Assembly: GCF_009931695.1 (NCBI RefSeq)
Contig: NZ_CP048000.1
Coordinates: forward strand, 2,559,501 to 2,623,500
Direction of reading: 5' to 3'
From: Anaerocolumna sedimenticola
GTDB lineage: Bacteria > Bacillota > Clostridia > Lachnospirales > Lachnospiraceae
Length of the DNA stretch: 64,000 nt
The notes below the pieces were generated by a model, which had not been told where the DNA came from, made no database searches, and was given only the letters and a program-made list of their open reading frames with translations. The translations under genes and the position numbers were made by a program. Below, piece after piece: positions 10,213-19,148 of this stretch (position 1 is its first letter; each line of letters starts with the position of its first letter).

Positions 10213-12129
10213 ATGTCAAAGCTATTTGAAAAAACTCAAATCGGAAGCATGAAACTTAAAAACCGTATCGTTATGGGACCTATGGGAACAACAGGGGAGT
10301 CAGATGGATCTTATTGTTCGGAAGGTATCCGCTATTTTGAAGAACGTGCAAAAGGCGGGACAGGTCTGATAATTACCGGAGCTAATGTTGTTACTACAAA
10401 ATATGAGCCTCGTCCCTGTACAGAACTTAGTAATTTTCATCATGTGGAACGACTAAATATGTTAATTGAAAGATGTCACCATCATGGTGCTAAAGTCTGT
10501 GTTCAGATTTCACCAGGACTCGGACGTCAACAATTTACAGATCCATTTACACCGCCGTATTCAGCAAGTGAATGTACCGCATTTTGGTTTCCTAATTTGA
10601 GATGTAAACCATTTTCAAAAGAAGAGATTCTGGATATTGTAGAAAAGTTGGGTTATTCTGCCAGCCTTGCTAAAATGGCTGGAGCGGATGCAGTAGAATT
10701 ACACGCTTACGGTGGTTATCTTTTAGATCAATTTCACTCAAAACAATGGAATACTCGTACTGACGAATATGGCGGAGAATTAAGAAATCGTATGAGATTC
10801 ACTTTGGAATGTATAGCGGCTATTCGTAAAAACGTTGGTCCTAAATTTCCGATATTAGTTAAATTCACACCAGTTCACCGTGTTGAGGGAGGACGTGAAT
10901 TAGACGAAGGGTTAGAAATGGCTAAAATACTGGAGGAGGCGAATGTTGATGCGCTGCATGTTGATGTCGGCTGTTATGAAGCTTGGCATAAAGCAATCTC
11001 TACGGTATATGAAAAAGAAGAACATCAAATGGATGTGGTTGAGGCTATAAAGAAAACCGTTTCTGTCCCTGTGCTTGGCCAAGGTAAAATGTTTGATCCG
11101 GAAAAAGCGGAAAGAGCAGTAGCGGAAGGCAAGACGGATTATATAGTATTGGGACATCAGATGTTAGCAGATCCATATTGGGCAGACAAAGTAAAGGCTG
11201 GCAATACTATGGATATCGTTCCTTGTATTGGTTGTAATGAGTGCTTACTTGCAGGATTTTCCGGTAAACATTATTACTGTGCTGTTAATCCTTTATGTTA
11301 TGCGGAGGATGATTACCCTCTTCCCGATGTACATGGCATTAAGAAATCCGTGTTAGTAATTGGAGGTGGCCCTGGAGGAATGTCTGCGGCAATCGCAGCG
11401 GCCAGACGTGGTTTTGATGTGGAATTGTGGGAGAAAACATCCCGTTTAGGCGGAAACTTATGGGCAGCAGGTCTTCCTACCTTTAAGCATGACGTACTTA
11501 GATTAATTACTTATATGGAACGTCAGGTTTTAAAACTTGGTGTTAACGTAAAACTGAATAAAGAGGCTACCGCAGAAGCAGTATCCGCAGGCAGATATGA
11601 TAAAGTGGTACTGGCAGCAGGTTCAACTCCTTTTATGCCTCCTATTGAGGGTATAGAAACGGCAGCTCCATCCGGTGATTACTTATTGGGTCATAAAAAA
11701 CCGGGAAAGAAAGTAGTTGTTATCGGTGGAGGATTAGTGGGCTGTGAAACAGCTGCTTATATGAAAGAAACAGCAAAAGAAGTAACAATTGTTGAAATGC
11801 TTAGCGATATTTTAGCAATAGCAGACCATTGCTTAAATAATGATCAGGCATTAAGAACAATGATTAAAGAGAGAAATATTGGTGTTGTAGGCGGTGCCAA
11901 AGTTACAAAAATAACTCCAAACCGCGTTACCTATACGAAAGACGGACAGGAATTATCAATTGATTGTGATACCGTAATTATAGCAGCAGGTTATCGCCCA
12001 AATAACCAATTAGAAAGTGTGCTTGAAGGTATAGTGGATGATTTAACTGTTGTAGGAGATGCAGAAGCTCCAAGAAAAATCCTGACTGCGGTACATGAAG
12101 GATATCATACAATTCGAGTAATGAAATAA
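10213..12129 (+). CDS. NADH:flavin oxidoreductase / 2,4-dienoyl-CoA or enoate reductase family
   Basis: A 638-residue fused flavoenzyme that reduces activated C=C bonds. Residues ~1-345 form an old-yellow-enzyme FMN barrel with the active-site stretch ELHAYGGYLLDQF and the DEYGG motif. A 4Fe-4S motif follows (CIGCNEC, then a fourth Cys 12 residues on). The C-terminal half has FAD (VIGGGPGGMSAA) and NAD (VIGGGLVGCETAA) Rossmann motifs. The architecture matches 2,4-dienoyl-CoA reductase, clostridial enoate reductase and the bile-acid enzymes BaiCD/BaiH; which substrate applies cannot be read from sequence, and no other bai gene is present. Single gene, controlled from a near-consensus promoter, with a divergent TetR. 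GGAG precedes the ATG. Confidence 0.88.
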   Translation: MSKLFEKTQIGSMKLKNRIVMGPMGTTGESDGSYCSEGIRYFEERAKGGTGLIITGANVVTTKYEPRPCTELSNFHHVERLNMLIERCHHHGAKVCVQISPGLGRQQFTDPFTPPYSASECTAFWFPNLRCKPFSKEEILDIVEKLGYSASLAKMAGADAVELHAYGGYLLDQFHSKQWNTRTDEYGGELRNRMRFTLECIAAIRKNVGPKFPILVKFTPVHRVEGGRELDEGLEMAKILEEANVDALHVDVGCYEAWHKAISTVYEKEEHQMDVVEAIKKTVSVPVLGQGKMFDPEKAERAVAEGKTDYIVLGHQMLADPYWADKVKAGNTMDIVPCIGCNECLLAGFSGKHYYCAVNPLCYAEDDYPLPDVHGIKKSVLVIGGGPGGMSAAIAAARRGFDVELWEKTSRLGGNLWAAGLPTFKHDVLRLITYMERQVLKLGVNVKLNKEATAEAVSAGRYDKVVLAAGSTPFMPPIEGIETAAPSGDYLLGHKKPGKKVVVIGGGLVGCETAAYMKETAKEVTIVEMLSDILAIADHCLNNDQALRTMIKERNIGVVGGAKVTKITPNRVTYTKDGQELSIDCDTVIIAAGYRPNNQLESVLEGIVDDLTVVGDAEAPRKILTAVHEGYHTIRVMK

Positions 12130-12159
12130 TTTAATGTTCAAATTCTTAAACTAATTATT

Positions 12160-12222
12160 AAAAAGGTCAGTCAAAAAGTAATAAGATATCTGGAAATATC
12201 TATTTCTTTGGCTGGCCTTTTT
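12160..12222 (+). terminator. Terminator after the flavoenzyme gene
   Basis: Long hairpin with arms AAAAGGTCAGTCAAA (12161-12175) and TTTGGCTGGCCTTTT (12207-12221), G-T pairs at two positions, flanked by A and T runs. It may also serve the convergent small gene on the other strand. Confidence 0.8.
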
Positions 12223-12235
12223 GCTAATAAATTAA

Positions 12236-12391
12236 CTAATTATTATTCAATATTTTGCTTATGCATTTAGTTGTAAATATGATAGCAACAATAACTACCC
12301 CTGCTATACAGACATATTTCACTATTTTAGTAACATCAATTTTAACAGACACGCCGCTCTCGGCTGGTTCCTGTATACTATTTTTACACAT
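12236..12391 (-). CDS. Small single-pass membrane protein, unknown function
   Basis: 51 residues when started at the ATG (12389-12391), which has an AAAGGAGG ribosome site 7 bases upstream; a longer in-frame reading to 12421 has no such site. The N-terminal ~25 residues are polar; a hydrophobic segment (about residues 26-44, IVKYVCIAGVVIVAIIF) is followed by a short basic tail. It lies immediately downstream of the LUD-domain gene on the same strand, only 33 bases away, so they probably share a transcript. No family recognised; one membrane helix is the only prediction that can be made. Confidence 0.6.
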   Translation of the reverse strand: MCKNSIQEPAESGVSVKIDVTKIVKYVCIAGVVIVAIIFTTKCISKILNNN

Positions 12392-12424
12392 GTATCTTAC
12401 CTCCTTTGCACTCTTAAGCACCTA

Positions 12425-13060
12425 TTAATAACCAAGTTCTTCACCCACCAGGATGACTTTGATTCGGCCGGGGATTTTGGACTTTCTGGTTATAACGATT
12501 TCACAGCAAATGCAATCCTCCGATAAACAATTAGCGCATCTTCCCAGTTCTGCACAGGGAGTATGTAAGCCAAGTCTGACGACATTAGGAGGGGCAGCCA
12601 TATTGCGGACCCGTTCAATACCAGTGTTAACATCCGTTACAATTTTATTCATACCTGCTATAATTATCACATTTTTGGGACCGGCAATCAGACAGGCTAC
12701 CCGGTTACCGCCGGCATCGATATTAACTAACTGGCCATCTAATGTAATGGCATTAGAACTCATGAAAAAATAATCGGAAGTTACAATTTTACTGTACATT
12801 GCAGTTCTTTCTTCCGGGGTTTTAGCAGATGATCTGTCATATAATATGTAATCCGAAGCCTTTAGTTCCGGAATCAATCCGATTTCTTCGATCGTTTCAG
12901 AACCGCCCCAGGAAACAGAACATTCCGGAGTAAGGAATCGTTTCGCCATAATCACAGCATCTTCGGCATTTTCACAGTAATATCCTTCAATTCCCCTTAA
13001 ATTAAATTTCTCGATTAAGCTGTCAGCAAGATTTTCATAATATTGTTTTTTAGGTGTCAT
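12425..13060 (-). CDS. LUD-domain (lactate-utilisation-like) protein
   Basis: 211 residues of the LUD/DUF162 family, related to LutC/YkgG. The glycine-rich motif VSWGGSETIEEIGL, the segment DYFFMSSNAITLDG and GGNRVACLIAGP are typical. The C-terminal 50 residues are cysteine-rich (HTPCAELGRCANC, then ECIC-type cysteines), which suggests a metal or iron-sulfur site. The lactate-oxidation partners LutA and LutB are not nearby; stand-alone LUD proteins of this type are common in Clostridia and their role is not established. GGAGGGG precedes the ATG. It probably heads a two-gene unit with the small membrane protein. Confidence 0.82.
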   Translation of the reverse strand: MTPKKQYYENLADSLIEKFNLRGIEGYYCENAEDAVIMAKRFLTPECSVSWGGSETIEEIGLIPELKASDYILYDRSSAKTPEERTAMYSKIVTSDYFFMSSNAITLDGQLVNIDAGGNRVACLIAGPKNVIIIAGMNKIVTDVNTGIERVRNMAAPPNVVRLGLHTPCAELGRCANCLSEDCICCEIVITRKSKIPGRIKVILVGEELGY

Positions 13061-13086
13061 ATAACCCCTCCTTAATTATTGCAGAT

Positions 13087-13120
13087 AGGATTTAAGTGTC
13101 ATAATCGACACTTAAATCCT
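13087..13120. repeat. Perfect 14-bp inverted repeat
   Basis: AGGATTTAAGTGTC (13087-13100) and GACACTTAAATCCT (13107-13120) are exact reverse complements separated by 6 bases. It lies between degV-like and LUD genes, both on the minus strand. There is no T run, so it could be a poor terminator for the DegV gene, an RNA hairpin in the LUD leader or an operator. Confidence 0.6.
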
Positions 13121-13158
13121 GAATATCTGAATATAGAATATTAAAAAGTATACCGCGG

Positions 13159-14046
13159 TTATTTTGCATTATATTTTCTGATAAAACATACTCCTACAGC
13201 CCCCGGGCCAGTATATGTTCCAATGGTTACACCGATTTGAAATACGGGATAGGTTATCTTACGTCCGATTAATCCTTCTAACTGGGACTGGACGAAATTG
13301 GTATCCTCCAGTGTTGTGGCATTGACAAGGCAGAAGTCATAATCCTCGTATTTTTCTCCGGTTTCCGTAAAATATTCTTCCGTCATATCCAATATCTTCT
13401 GAATCGCTTTCTTACGGCCCCTTACATTAGAGTATGGGATTAATTCAGCATCTTTTAACTGAATCATAGGTTTTAAATTCAGCATGGTTCCTGCAAGGGA
13501 TGTTACCTTTCCAATTCTGCCTCCTTTTGCCAAATATTCCAAAGTATCTACCGTAAACATGATTCTGGCAGTAGGTTTAATCTCATTAATACGGTTTTCA
13601 GTTTCTTCCAGGGTATATCCTGCCTCTTTCATATATACAGCCTGCATTAAAACAATTCCCTGTCCGGCAGTGGCCTGGATGGAATCAATAATGGATATCT
13701 TTGCATCCGGGTATTTTTCGTTAAGAATCAGCTTTGCATTCACTGCTGATTGATAAGAACCGCTGAATTTTTGTGTTAAGCAGAGGCATAATATATCTTT
13801 ATTCTCCAGGATAACCGGTTCAAAATAATTGATATAATCCTGAACACTGGGCAGGGATGTCTTGGGAAATACCTTCTGATTCATAAGCACATCGTAGAAT
13901 TTTTGATTGGTAATTTCTGTATTTTCCTTAAAGTAATTCTCCTGGTCGAAAGTAACATAAAAGGGTACTAAGGTTATATTATGTATGCTAAGCAATTCTT
14001 CCGGTGTATCGCAAGATGAGTCGCTGAATATATGATAATCACGCAT
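13159..14046 (-). CDS. DegV family fatty-acid-binding protein
   Basis: 295 residues from the ATG at 14044-14046, which has AAGGAG upstream; a 17-residue longer reading has none. DegV proteins bind a single long-chain fatty acid between two domains and act with fatty acid kinase to load phospholipid synthesis. Hallmarks: SDSSCDTP near the N-terminus, LPSVQDYINYF, LCLTQKFSGSYQSA, YLAKGGRIGK, and GPGAVGVCF near the C-terminus. No kinase partner is adjacent. Monocistronic on the minus strand, upstream of a perfect palindrome. Confidence 0.88.
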   Translation of the reverse strand: MRDYHIFSDSSCDTPEELLSIHNITLVPFYVTFDQENYFKENTEITNQKFYDVLMNQKVFPKTSLPSVQDYINYFEPVILENKDILCLCLTQKFSGSYQSAVNAKLILNEKYPDAKISIIDSIQATAGQGIVLMQAVYMKEAGYTLEETENRINEIKPTARIMFTVDTLEYLAKGGRIGKVTSLAGTMLNLKPMIQLKDAELIPYSNVRGRKKAIQKILDMTEEYFTETGEKYEDYDFCLVNATTLEDTNFVQSQLEGLIGRKITYPVFQIGVTIGTYTGPGAVGVCFIRKYNAK

Positions 14047-14598
14047 ATTTCTCTCCTTGTAAATATATTTTCTAGTAAACATTATATCGAATTCCATTAA
14101 AAATGTACAGCAGAAAATGGGCTGGTGTGTGAAAGGGAGTGATGGAGAGAGCAGCGCATGGAGTATATTTTACAGGTTGGCATAGATGAGAGGTATTTCG
14201 TTCAAATAAGACAAATAAACTAATTTATTACAGTAATTTCCCAGTGCATGCCAAGTTTGAATATGATAGATACTTATAGTGAATAAAACAGGAGTAGACA
14301 CAGCTAAGATTTAAATTAAATAAACCGTAACAATTCAGAAAGCCTGAGTTTATAATTTAATTTCTTCCTAAGAAATTTTGACACTGGCGCACTTCTTATG
14401 TTATGATTATTACTGCCACAAAAAAGTACATAATAAAAATAGAAATAACAATGTATTGAGAAATCATCTTCAACAATGTATTGAGAAATCACTTTCTAAA
14501 TATTGAAGATGCTGTAATTACCAGTGGAAAATAATATTTATAATGTAACTGACCAGGCAGATGAATAGCAGTTTCATTTAAGAAAGTTGGATAGATAC
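14047..14598. other. 552-bp intergenic region with a tandem 20-mer
   Basis: No coding sequence recognised between the divergent degV-like and topB genes. It is AT-rich. The only clear structure is a 20-base direct repeat AACAATGTATTGAGAAATCA at 14447-14466 and 14472-14491 (period 25). It should contain the divergent promoters; none matches the consensus well enough to name. Confidence 0.55.
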
Positions 14599-16713
14599 AT
14601 GTCTAAAAGTTTATACATTTCGGAAAAACCCAGTGTGGCACAGGAATTTGCTAAAGCCTTAAAAGATGCTTTTAAGAAGCAGGACGGATATATGGAATCC
14701 GATCATTCCATTGTAACCTGGTGTGTAGGACATCTGGTTACAATGAGTTATCCGGAAAGCTACGATCCGGCATTAAAAAGATGGACACTTGAGACGTTGC
14801 CATTCCTGCCACGGGAATTTCGATATGAAGTTATACCGGCAGTTAACAAGCAGTTTAACATCGTAAAAACCCTGCTGAACCGCTCTGATGTGGATAAGAT
14901 TTATGTCTGCACCGACTCCGGAAGAGAAGGAGAATATATCTACCGCCTTGTAGATCAAATGGCAAAAGTTCCTGTTATTAAAGAAAAACGCAGGGTATGG
15001 ATTGATTCCCAGACGGAAGAAGAGATTTTAAGAGGAATTAAAGAAGCAAAATTACTGACAGAATATGATAATTTATCGGATGCCGCTTATTTGAGAGCAA
15101 AAGAGGATTATCTCATGGGTATTAATTTCTCCAGAATCCTTACTTTAAAGTATGGGCAGAACATTACAAACTACCTGGGAAACGGAAAACGGTCGGCCAT
15201 CTCCGTCGGACGGGTTATGACCTGTGTACTGGGAATGGTAGTAAGAAGAGAGCGGGAGATCAGAGAATTTGTAAAAACTCCGTTTTATCGTGTACTCAAT
15301 ACTTTAGAATCATCGGGGAGAACTTTTGATGGGGAATTCAGGGCAATAGAAGGTTCTAAATATTTTGCTTCCCCCTTATTATATAAAGAAAATGGTTTTA
15401 AAGAAAGAAAAGATGCGGAAGGTTTAGTGGAAGTATTGCTGAACCGGGAACCCCGATTAACCGAACGGCAGGAAAACGGTAAAAATAGTTTTGTTGATAC
15501 TATTTTGCCGGAGGAACAGATTACAGCTGAAATCGTCAGCATGGAAAAGAAAAAAGAAAATAAAAATCCACCGTTGTTATTTAATCTGGCCGAGCTTCAG
15601 AATGAGTGTTCCAAATTATTTAAAATCAGTCCCGATGAAACCCTTAAAATAACCCAGGAGTTATATGAAAAGAAACTTGTGACTTACCCCAGAACGGATG
15701 CCAGAGTTTTATCAACGGCAGTCAGCAAAGAGATACATAAAAATATCGGGGGGTTACGCGGTTACATACATGGCAAGGATTATGCCTCTGAGATATTAAG
15801 CAAAGGTACCTATAAAAATATAGCAAAAACCAGATATGTTAATGATAAACAGATAACGGACCATTATGCAATTATACCTACCGGACAGGGGTTAAATGCA
15901 TTAAATTCACTCTCAGCTACCAGTTCTAAGGTATATGAGACGATTGTCAGAAGATTCTTAAGTATTTTTTATCCTCCTGCCGTATATCAGAAAATCAATC
16001 TGATAACGAAAATGAAAAGTGAATGTTTCTTTTCTTCCTTTAAAATATTAGTGGAAGAGGGATACCTTAAAGTAACGGAGAATTCTTTCAACCGGAAAAA
16101 AGCAACCACTGAGGGAAATAATAATTCTGCCAATCAGGATCTGAGAGATAACGGTTCCGGAAACGGCGAAGAGGAAGAATTTGATATGAGCTTTTTTGAG
16201 GTGATCAAGAACTTAAAGAAGGGAATGTTACTTCCGGTAAGGTCCATGATTATTAAAGAAGGTGAAACAGCACCGCCGAAACGTTATAATTCCGGTTCCA
16301 TGATTTTAGCTATGGAAAATGCCGGACAATTAATCGAAGATGAAGAACTTAGAGCCCAAATTAAAGGCAGCGGTATCGGTACCAGTGCGACCCGTGCAGA
16401 AATATTAAATAAGTTGGTGAAGATTGATTATCTGAATCTGAATAAGAAAACCCAGATTATAACCCCGGCTCTCTTAGGTGAAATGGTATATGATGTTGTG
16501 AATTCATCTATTAAGTCTCTTTTGAATGCGGAATTAACCGCCAGCTGGGAAAAAGGGCTTACTATGGTAGCTGAGGGAACCATTACCAAGGAAGAATATA
16601 TGGAGAAACTGGAAGGATTCGTCAGCCGTATGACCAACGGTGTAAAGGGATTAAATAACCAATATATTCTGAATAATTGCTTTAATGAAATTGTCGGAAA
16701 TTATAAGAAGTAA
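14599..16713 (+). CDS. topB: DNA topoisomerase III (type IA)
   Basis: 704 residues from the ATG at 14599, chosen over the in-frame TTG four codons upstream. It relaxes negative supercoils and resolves recombination intermediates through a 5'-phosphotyrosine. N-terminal Toprim domain with SEKPSVA and TDSGREGEYIYR (acidic/GREGE motif, residues ~100); the active-site Tyr lies in VTYPRTDARVLS (~355); GIGTSATRAEI is the late conserved motif (~595). A polar, Asn/Glu-rich linker at ~515-540 interrupts the body. Length fits TopB and not TopA, which has C-terminal zinc fingers that are absent here. Monocistronic; housekeeping or mobile-element-derived copies both exist, and nothing here indicates an element. 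Confidence 0.92.
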   Translation: MSKSLYISEKPSVAQEFAKALKDAFKKQDGYMESDHSIVTWCVGHLVTMSYPESYDPALKRWTLETLPFLPREFRYEVIPAVNKQFNIVKTLLNRSDVDKIYVCTDSGREGEYIYRLVDQMAKVPVIKEKRRVWIDSQTEEEILRGIKEAKLLTEYDNLSDAAYLRAKEDYLMGINFSRILTLKYGQNITNYLGNGKRSAISVGRVMTCVLGMVVRREREIREFVKTPFYRVLNTLESSGRTFDGEFRAIEGSKYFASPLLYKENGFKERKDAEGLVEVLLNREPRLTERQENGKNSFVDTILPEEQITAEIVSMEKKKENKNPPLLFNLAELQNECSKLFKISPDETLKITQELYEKKLVTYPRTDARVLSTAVSKEIHKNIGGLRGYIHGKDYASEILSKGTYKNIAKTRYVNDKQITDHYAIIPTGQGLNALNSLSATSSKVYETIVRRFLSIFYPPAVYQKINLITKMKSECFFSSFKILVEEGYLKVTENSFNRKKATTEGNNNSANQDLRDNGSGNGEEEEFDMSFFEVIKNLKKGMLLPVRSMIIKEGETAPPKRYNSGSMILAMENAGQLIEDEELRAQIKGSGIGTSATRAEILNKLVKIDYLNLNKKTQIITPALLGEMVYDVVNSSIKSLLNAELTASWEKGLTMVAEGTITKEEYMEKLEGFVSRMTNGVKGLNNQYILNNCFNEIVGNYKK

Positions 16714-16899
16714 GTAATTATTAGGTATTACAAATTATTACTAGGAAAGAATATAATGCCGCTAATGATTAAATGTGTTAATTTATGTCTTAGTGAATGA
16801 ATATATCGTATAGTAATATATTACAAACAAACGGTATAATTACAGCAAGACAGAAAAATATAAATATGTAGGCAATAATTGCGTGGATAGGAGTGTTTT

Positions 16900-17571
16900 A
16901 TGTACGAAGATATGGAAATTAAAAATAATTATGATTTAACACAGACAATTGCTGCATCCCTTATGGAAAGATTCAAATACCCCTGGGAAGTATTACCGGA
17001 GATAGGAAGTTACATACTGGAATTAGGTAAAAAGTTATCTGCCGATGAATATGATAAAGCAGGAGATAACGTTTGGATAGCCAAAACAGCTAAAGTAGCC
17101 CCAACCGCATCTATTAACGGACCTGTTATTATTGGGAAAGAAGCTGAAATTCGTCACTGTGCTTTTATAAGGGGCAATGTAATTGTTGGGGAGGGTGCTG
17201 TTGTTGGCAATTCTACTGAGCTGAAAAATACCATCCTTTTTAATAAAGTACAGGTACCCCATTATAACTACGTAGGGGATTCCGTTTTAGGTTATAAATC
17301 CCATATGGGAGCAGGCTCAATCACTTCTAATGTTAAATCGGATAAAACACTTGTAACCATAAAATACAACAGTGATAAAGTCGAAACCGGATTAAAAAAA
17401 GTAGGAGCTTTACTTGGAGATCATGTGGAAATCGGCTGTAACACCGTAATGAATCCGGGAACCGTAATAGGAAGAGGAGCCCATGTCTATCCTTTGTCCA
17501 TGGTCAGAGGATTTGTACCTTCTAATAGTATCTATAAAAAACAGGGTGAAATAGTTGCAATGAATAAATAA
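16900..17571 (+). CDS. Left-handed beta-helix acyltransferase / GlmU-like protein
   Basis: 223 residues made mainly of hexapeptide repeats (WIAKTAKVAPTASINGPVIIG, then VIVGEGAVVGNSTELKN), the left-handed beta-helix of the acyl/nucleotidyl transferases. It resembles the C-terminal acetyltransferase half of GlmU and lacks the N-terminal pyrophosphorylase. The motif YVGDSVLGYKSHMGAGS matches the GlmU region binding GlcN-1-P and acetyl-CoA. Proteins like this are often annotated UDP-N-acetylglucosamine pyrophosphorylase in Clostridia, which overstates the evidence. Acceptor unknown. Single gene with a terminator 80 bases downstream. Confidence 0.78.
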   Translation: MYEDMEIKNNYDLTQTIAASLMERFKYPWEVLPEIGSYILELGKKLSADEYDKAGDNVWIAKTAKVAPTASINGPVIIGKEAEIRHCAFIRGNVIVGEGAVVGNSTELKNTILFNKVQVPHYNYVGDSVLGYKSHMGAGSITSNVKSDKTLVTIKYNSDKVETGLKKVGALLGDHVEIGCNTVMNPGTVIGRGAHVYPLSMVRGFVPSNSIYKKQGEIVAMNK

Positions 17572-17651
17572 TTATTAAGTTAGAAAGTATTTAAATCAAA
17601 CCAGCCGACCGACCGTTTGGTTTAAGATCAGTAGCTTAACATTAATATTGG

Positions 17652-17690
17652 AAAAACCAGGAAACGGTCAAGTCGTCTCCTGGTTTTTTT
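17652..17690 (+). terminator. Terminator after the beta-helix gene
   Basis: AAACCAGGAAACG (17654-17666) pairs with CGTCTCCTGGTTT (17674-17686) with one mismatch and is followed by TTTT. A looser repeat of AAACC/GGTTT lies just upstream (17598-17622). Confidence 0.85.
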
Positions 17691-17784
17691 ACATATTTAA
17701 ATTTGTTTAGTGGAATATAATCTATAACCGGTAAATGGATTTGTTTCTGTCGGCTTTAATAGACCTGTGATTTTGAACAAAACA

Positions 17785-18285
17785 TCACCTCACATTTGCC
17801 CAGTCACATGCAATCTCCAGAATGTTTACCAGCTCTGACAGACCTTCCTGGTCAACAGAATCAAATCTTGCGATAAATGGACTGTCAATATCCAGTACTC
17901 CAACAATTTGTCCATTATAATGAATAGGAATAACTATCTCGGAACGGGAAGCGCTGTCACAGGCGATATGTCCGGGAAATTCATGTACATCTTTCACTAA
18001 CTGAATTGCATCTTTTTGGACAGCTGTTCCGCAGACTCCTTTTCCGATGGGAATGTGAACACAGGCGGTTTTTCCCTGGAAGGGTCCTAATAAAAGCTCA
18101 TTGTTATGTAATAAATAAAAACCTACCCAGTTTATATCTGTCAGAGCGCCGTTTAATAGGGCGGAGGTATTACTGAGATTTGGTATTACATAAGGTTCAT
18201 CCTCTAATAAAGATTTTAACTGTGCTAGGATGAGTTTATAACATTCTTTTTTATCTGTTGGATATATACTGTTTATTTCTTGCAT
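17785..18285 (-). CDS. msrC: Free methionine-(R)-sulfoxide reductase, GAF domain
   Basis: 166 residues forming a single GAF domain. Members reduce free L-Met-R-sulfoxide with thioredoxin. The three family cysteines are present: KTACVHIPIG, GKGVCGTA and HIACDSASRSE, corresponding to the catalytic and resolving set of E. coli fRMsr. WVGFYLL and VLDIDSP are further hallmarks. Cytoplasmic oxidative repair; it lies on the minus strand beside a small conserved protein and close to rubredoxin, another protein tied to redox stress in anaerobes. AAAGGAG precedes the ATG. Confidence 0.9.
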   Translation of the reverse strand: MQEINSIYPTDKKECYKLILAQLKSLLEDEPYVIPNLSNTSALLNGALTDINWVGFYLLHNNELLLGPFQGKTACVHIPIGKGVCGTAVQKDAIQLVKDVHEFPGHIACDSASRSEIVIPIHYNGQIVGVLDIDSPFIARFDSVDQEGLSELVNILEIACDWANVR

Positions 18286-18327
18286 TTTTAATTCTCCTTT
18301 TATAAAAAATAACAGGTAAGCATTTGC

Positions 18328-18390
18328 GAGAGGCTGCTGCAGACTCTTGTTGAAAAAAATAAAGCAGTTACTGCAGCAATCTCTTCTTCT
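18328..18390. other. Hairpin between msrC and the upstream small gene
   Basis: CTGCTGCAG (18332-18340) faces CTGCAGCA (about 18375-18382), with outer GAGAGG/TCTCTT pairing. It lies between two minus-strand genes. It lacks a T run in either direction, so it is a structured spacer rather than a firm terminator. Confidence 0.4.
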
Positions 18391-18430
18391 AATCTTAAAT
18401 TAGTATATCCTAAAAAGACGGATACTTCAA

Positions 18431-18634
18431 CTATCTAAAACTATTCCCCTCCGCCAGACTGGAAACATACTGCCGCATTTCATTTTTAGAACGAACGCCG
18501 TGGCAATTATCAATGACCTCCTGTTTTTTCTGATCATCCAGGGAGGAAAAATAATCCATAGCTTCACTATTCTGTGCCAGAGCCATACCGAATCCTAAAG
18601 GAATACCATTTCCGTTAACATAATTTTTTTCCAT
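18431..18634 (-). CDS. Small conserved protein, unknown function
   Basis: 67 residues started at the ATG (18632-18634), which has GGAGG 7 bases upstream; a longer in-frame reading runs into AT-rich leader and has no ribosome site. The sequence is soluble, with NGNGIPLGFGMALAQN near the start and a predicted helical C-terminal half (SLDDQKKQEVIDNCHG). The composition and the start motif resemble short proteins seen widely in Clostridia, but I know of no assigned function. Upstream of msrC on the same strand with 145 bases between. Confidence 0.65.
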   Translation of the reverse strand: MEKNYVNGNGIPLGFGMALAQNSEAMDYFSSLDDQKKQEVIDNCHGVRSKNEMRQYVSSLAEGNSFR

Positions 18635-18908
18635 AAATACCTCCATTTCTGTCATAAAAAAGAAATTATTTTGGTTTTGGGAAATAAATTTTATATAGTT
18701 ACATAAATAGTATGGATAGTTCAAAAAAATTATGAAAACTAAAATATGAATTATTTTTTGCATAAATTCTTTTCATGATGGATAAAATAAACCAAGATAT
18801 GTAAAAAGGAGATAAGTGTGAAGAAATGCGCCTATACGGCAGCATGACAGGATGGCTGAAAGAAAATATAATAGAAGAAAGGTATGCCACATTAGATTCT
18901 TTCAACCA

Positions 18909-18924
18909 GTGAAACTTGTTTCAC
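18909..18924. promoter_or_regulatory. Perfect palindrome upstream of rubredoxin
   Basis: GTGAAAC TT GTTTCAC, a 7-2-7 perfect palindrome 60 bases upstream of the rubredoxin start. It is well placed for an operator controlling the redox gene. The regulator is not known, and spacing differs from the Rex site. Confidence 0.45.
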
Positions 18925-18983
18925 ATTTTATTGTGTGGCAGTAACGCATCTACCCGTAGATATGTTATATAAGGGTGTAAATT

Positions 18984-19148
18984 ATGAAAAAATATATATG
19001 TTCGGTATGTGGTTATATTTATGATCCTGAAGAAGGCGATCCGGATAATGGAGTTGCAGCTGGAACACCGTTTGAAAATGTTCCGGAAGACTGGGTATGC
19101 CCGGTATGTGGTGTTGGTAAGGATGAATTTGAGGAATATAACGAATAG
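18984..19148 (+). CDS. Rubredoxin
   Basis: A 54-residue one-electron carrier with a single Fe(Cys)4 site. The paired motifs [12 protein letters not shown] and [14 protein letters not shown] supply the four cysteines, and the [19 protein letters not shown] core is classic for clostridial rubredoxin. Length is exactly right. It reads from ATG at 18984 with GGGTG upstream. Rubredoxins hand electrons to peroxide or oxygen reductases in anaerobes; none of those is adjacent. A perfect palindrome upstream may be its operator. Followed by a loose hairpin (TACCCTGTA/TACAGGGTA, 19171-19214). Confidence 0.96.
   Translation: MKKYICSVCGYIYDPEEGDPDNGVAAGTPFENVPEDWVCPVCGVGKDEFEEYNE

Noticed and set aside
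10213..12129. Bile-acid 7-dehydroxylation enzyme
   Set aside because: The domain order fits BaiCD/BaiH, but no other bai gene is present and the fold is shared with many enoate and dienoyl-CoA reductases.
12453..12773. Plus-strand 106-residue ORF opposite the LUD gene
   Set aside because: Antisense shadow of a clear LUD-domain gene, without ribosome site or family.
14587..14598. TTG start for topB four codons upstream of the ATG
   Set aside because: The family begins at the ATG (SKSLYISEKPSVA), and the TTG is not better placed to a ribosome site.
18909..18924. GTGAAAC-TT-GTTTCAC as a chromosome-partition parS site
   Set aside because: parS has GTTTCAC before GTGAAAC with no spacer; here the halves are in the opposite order.
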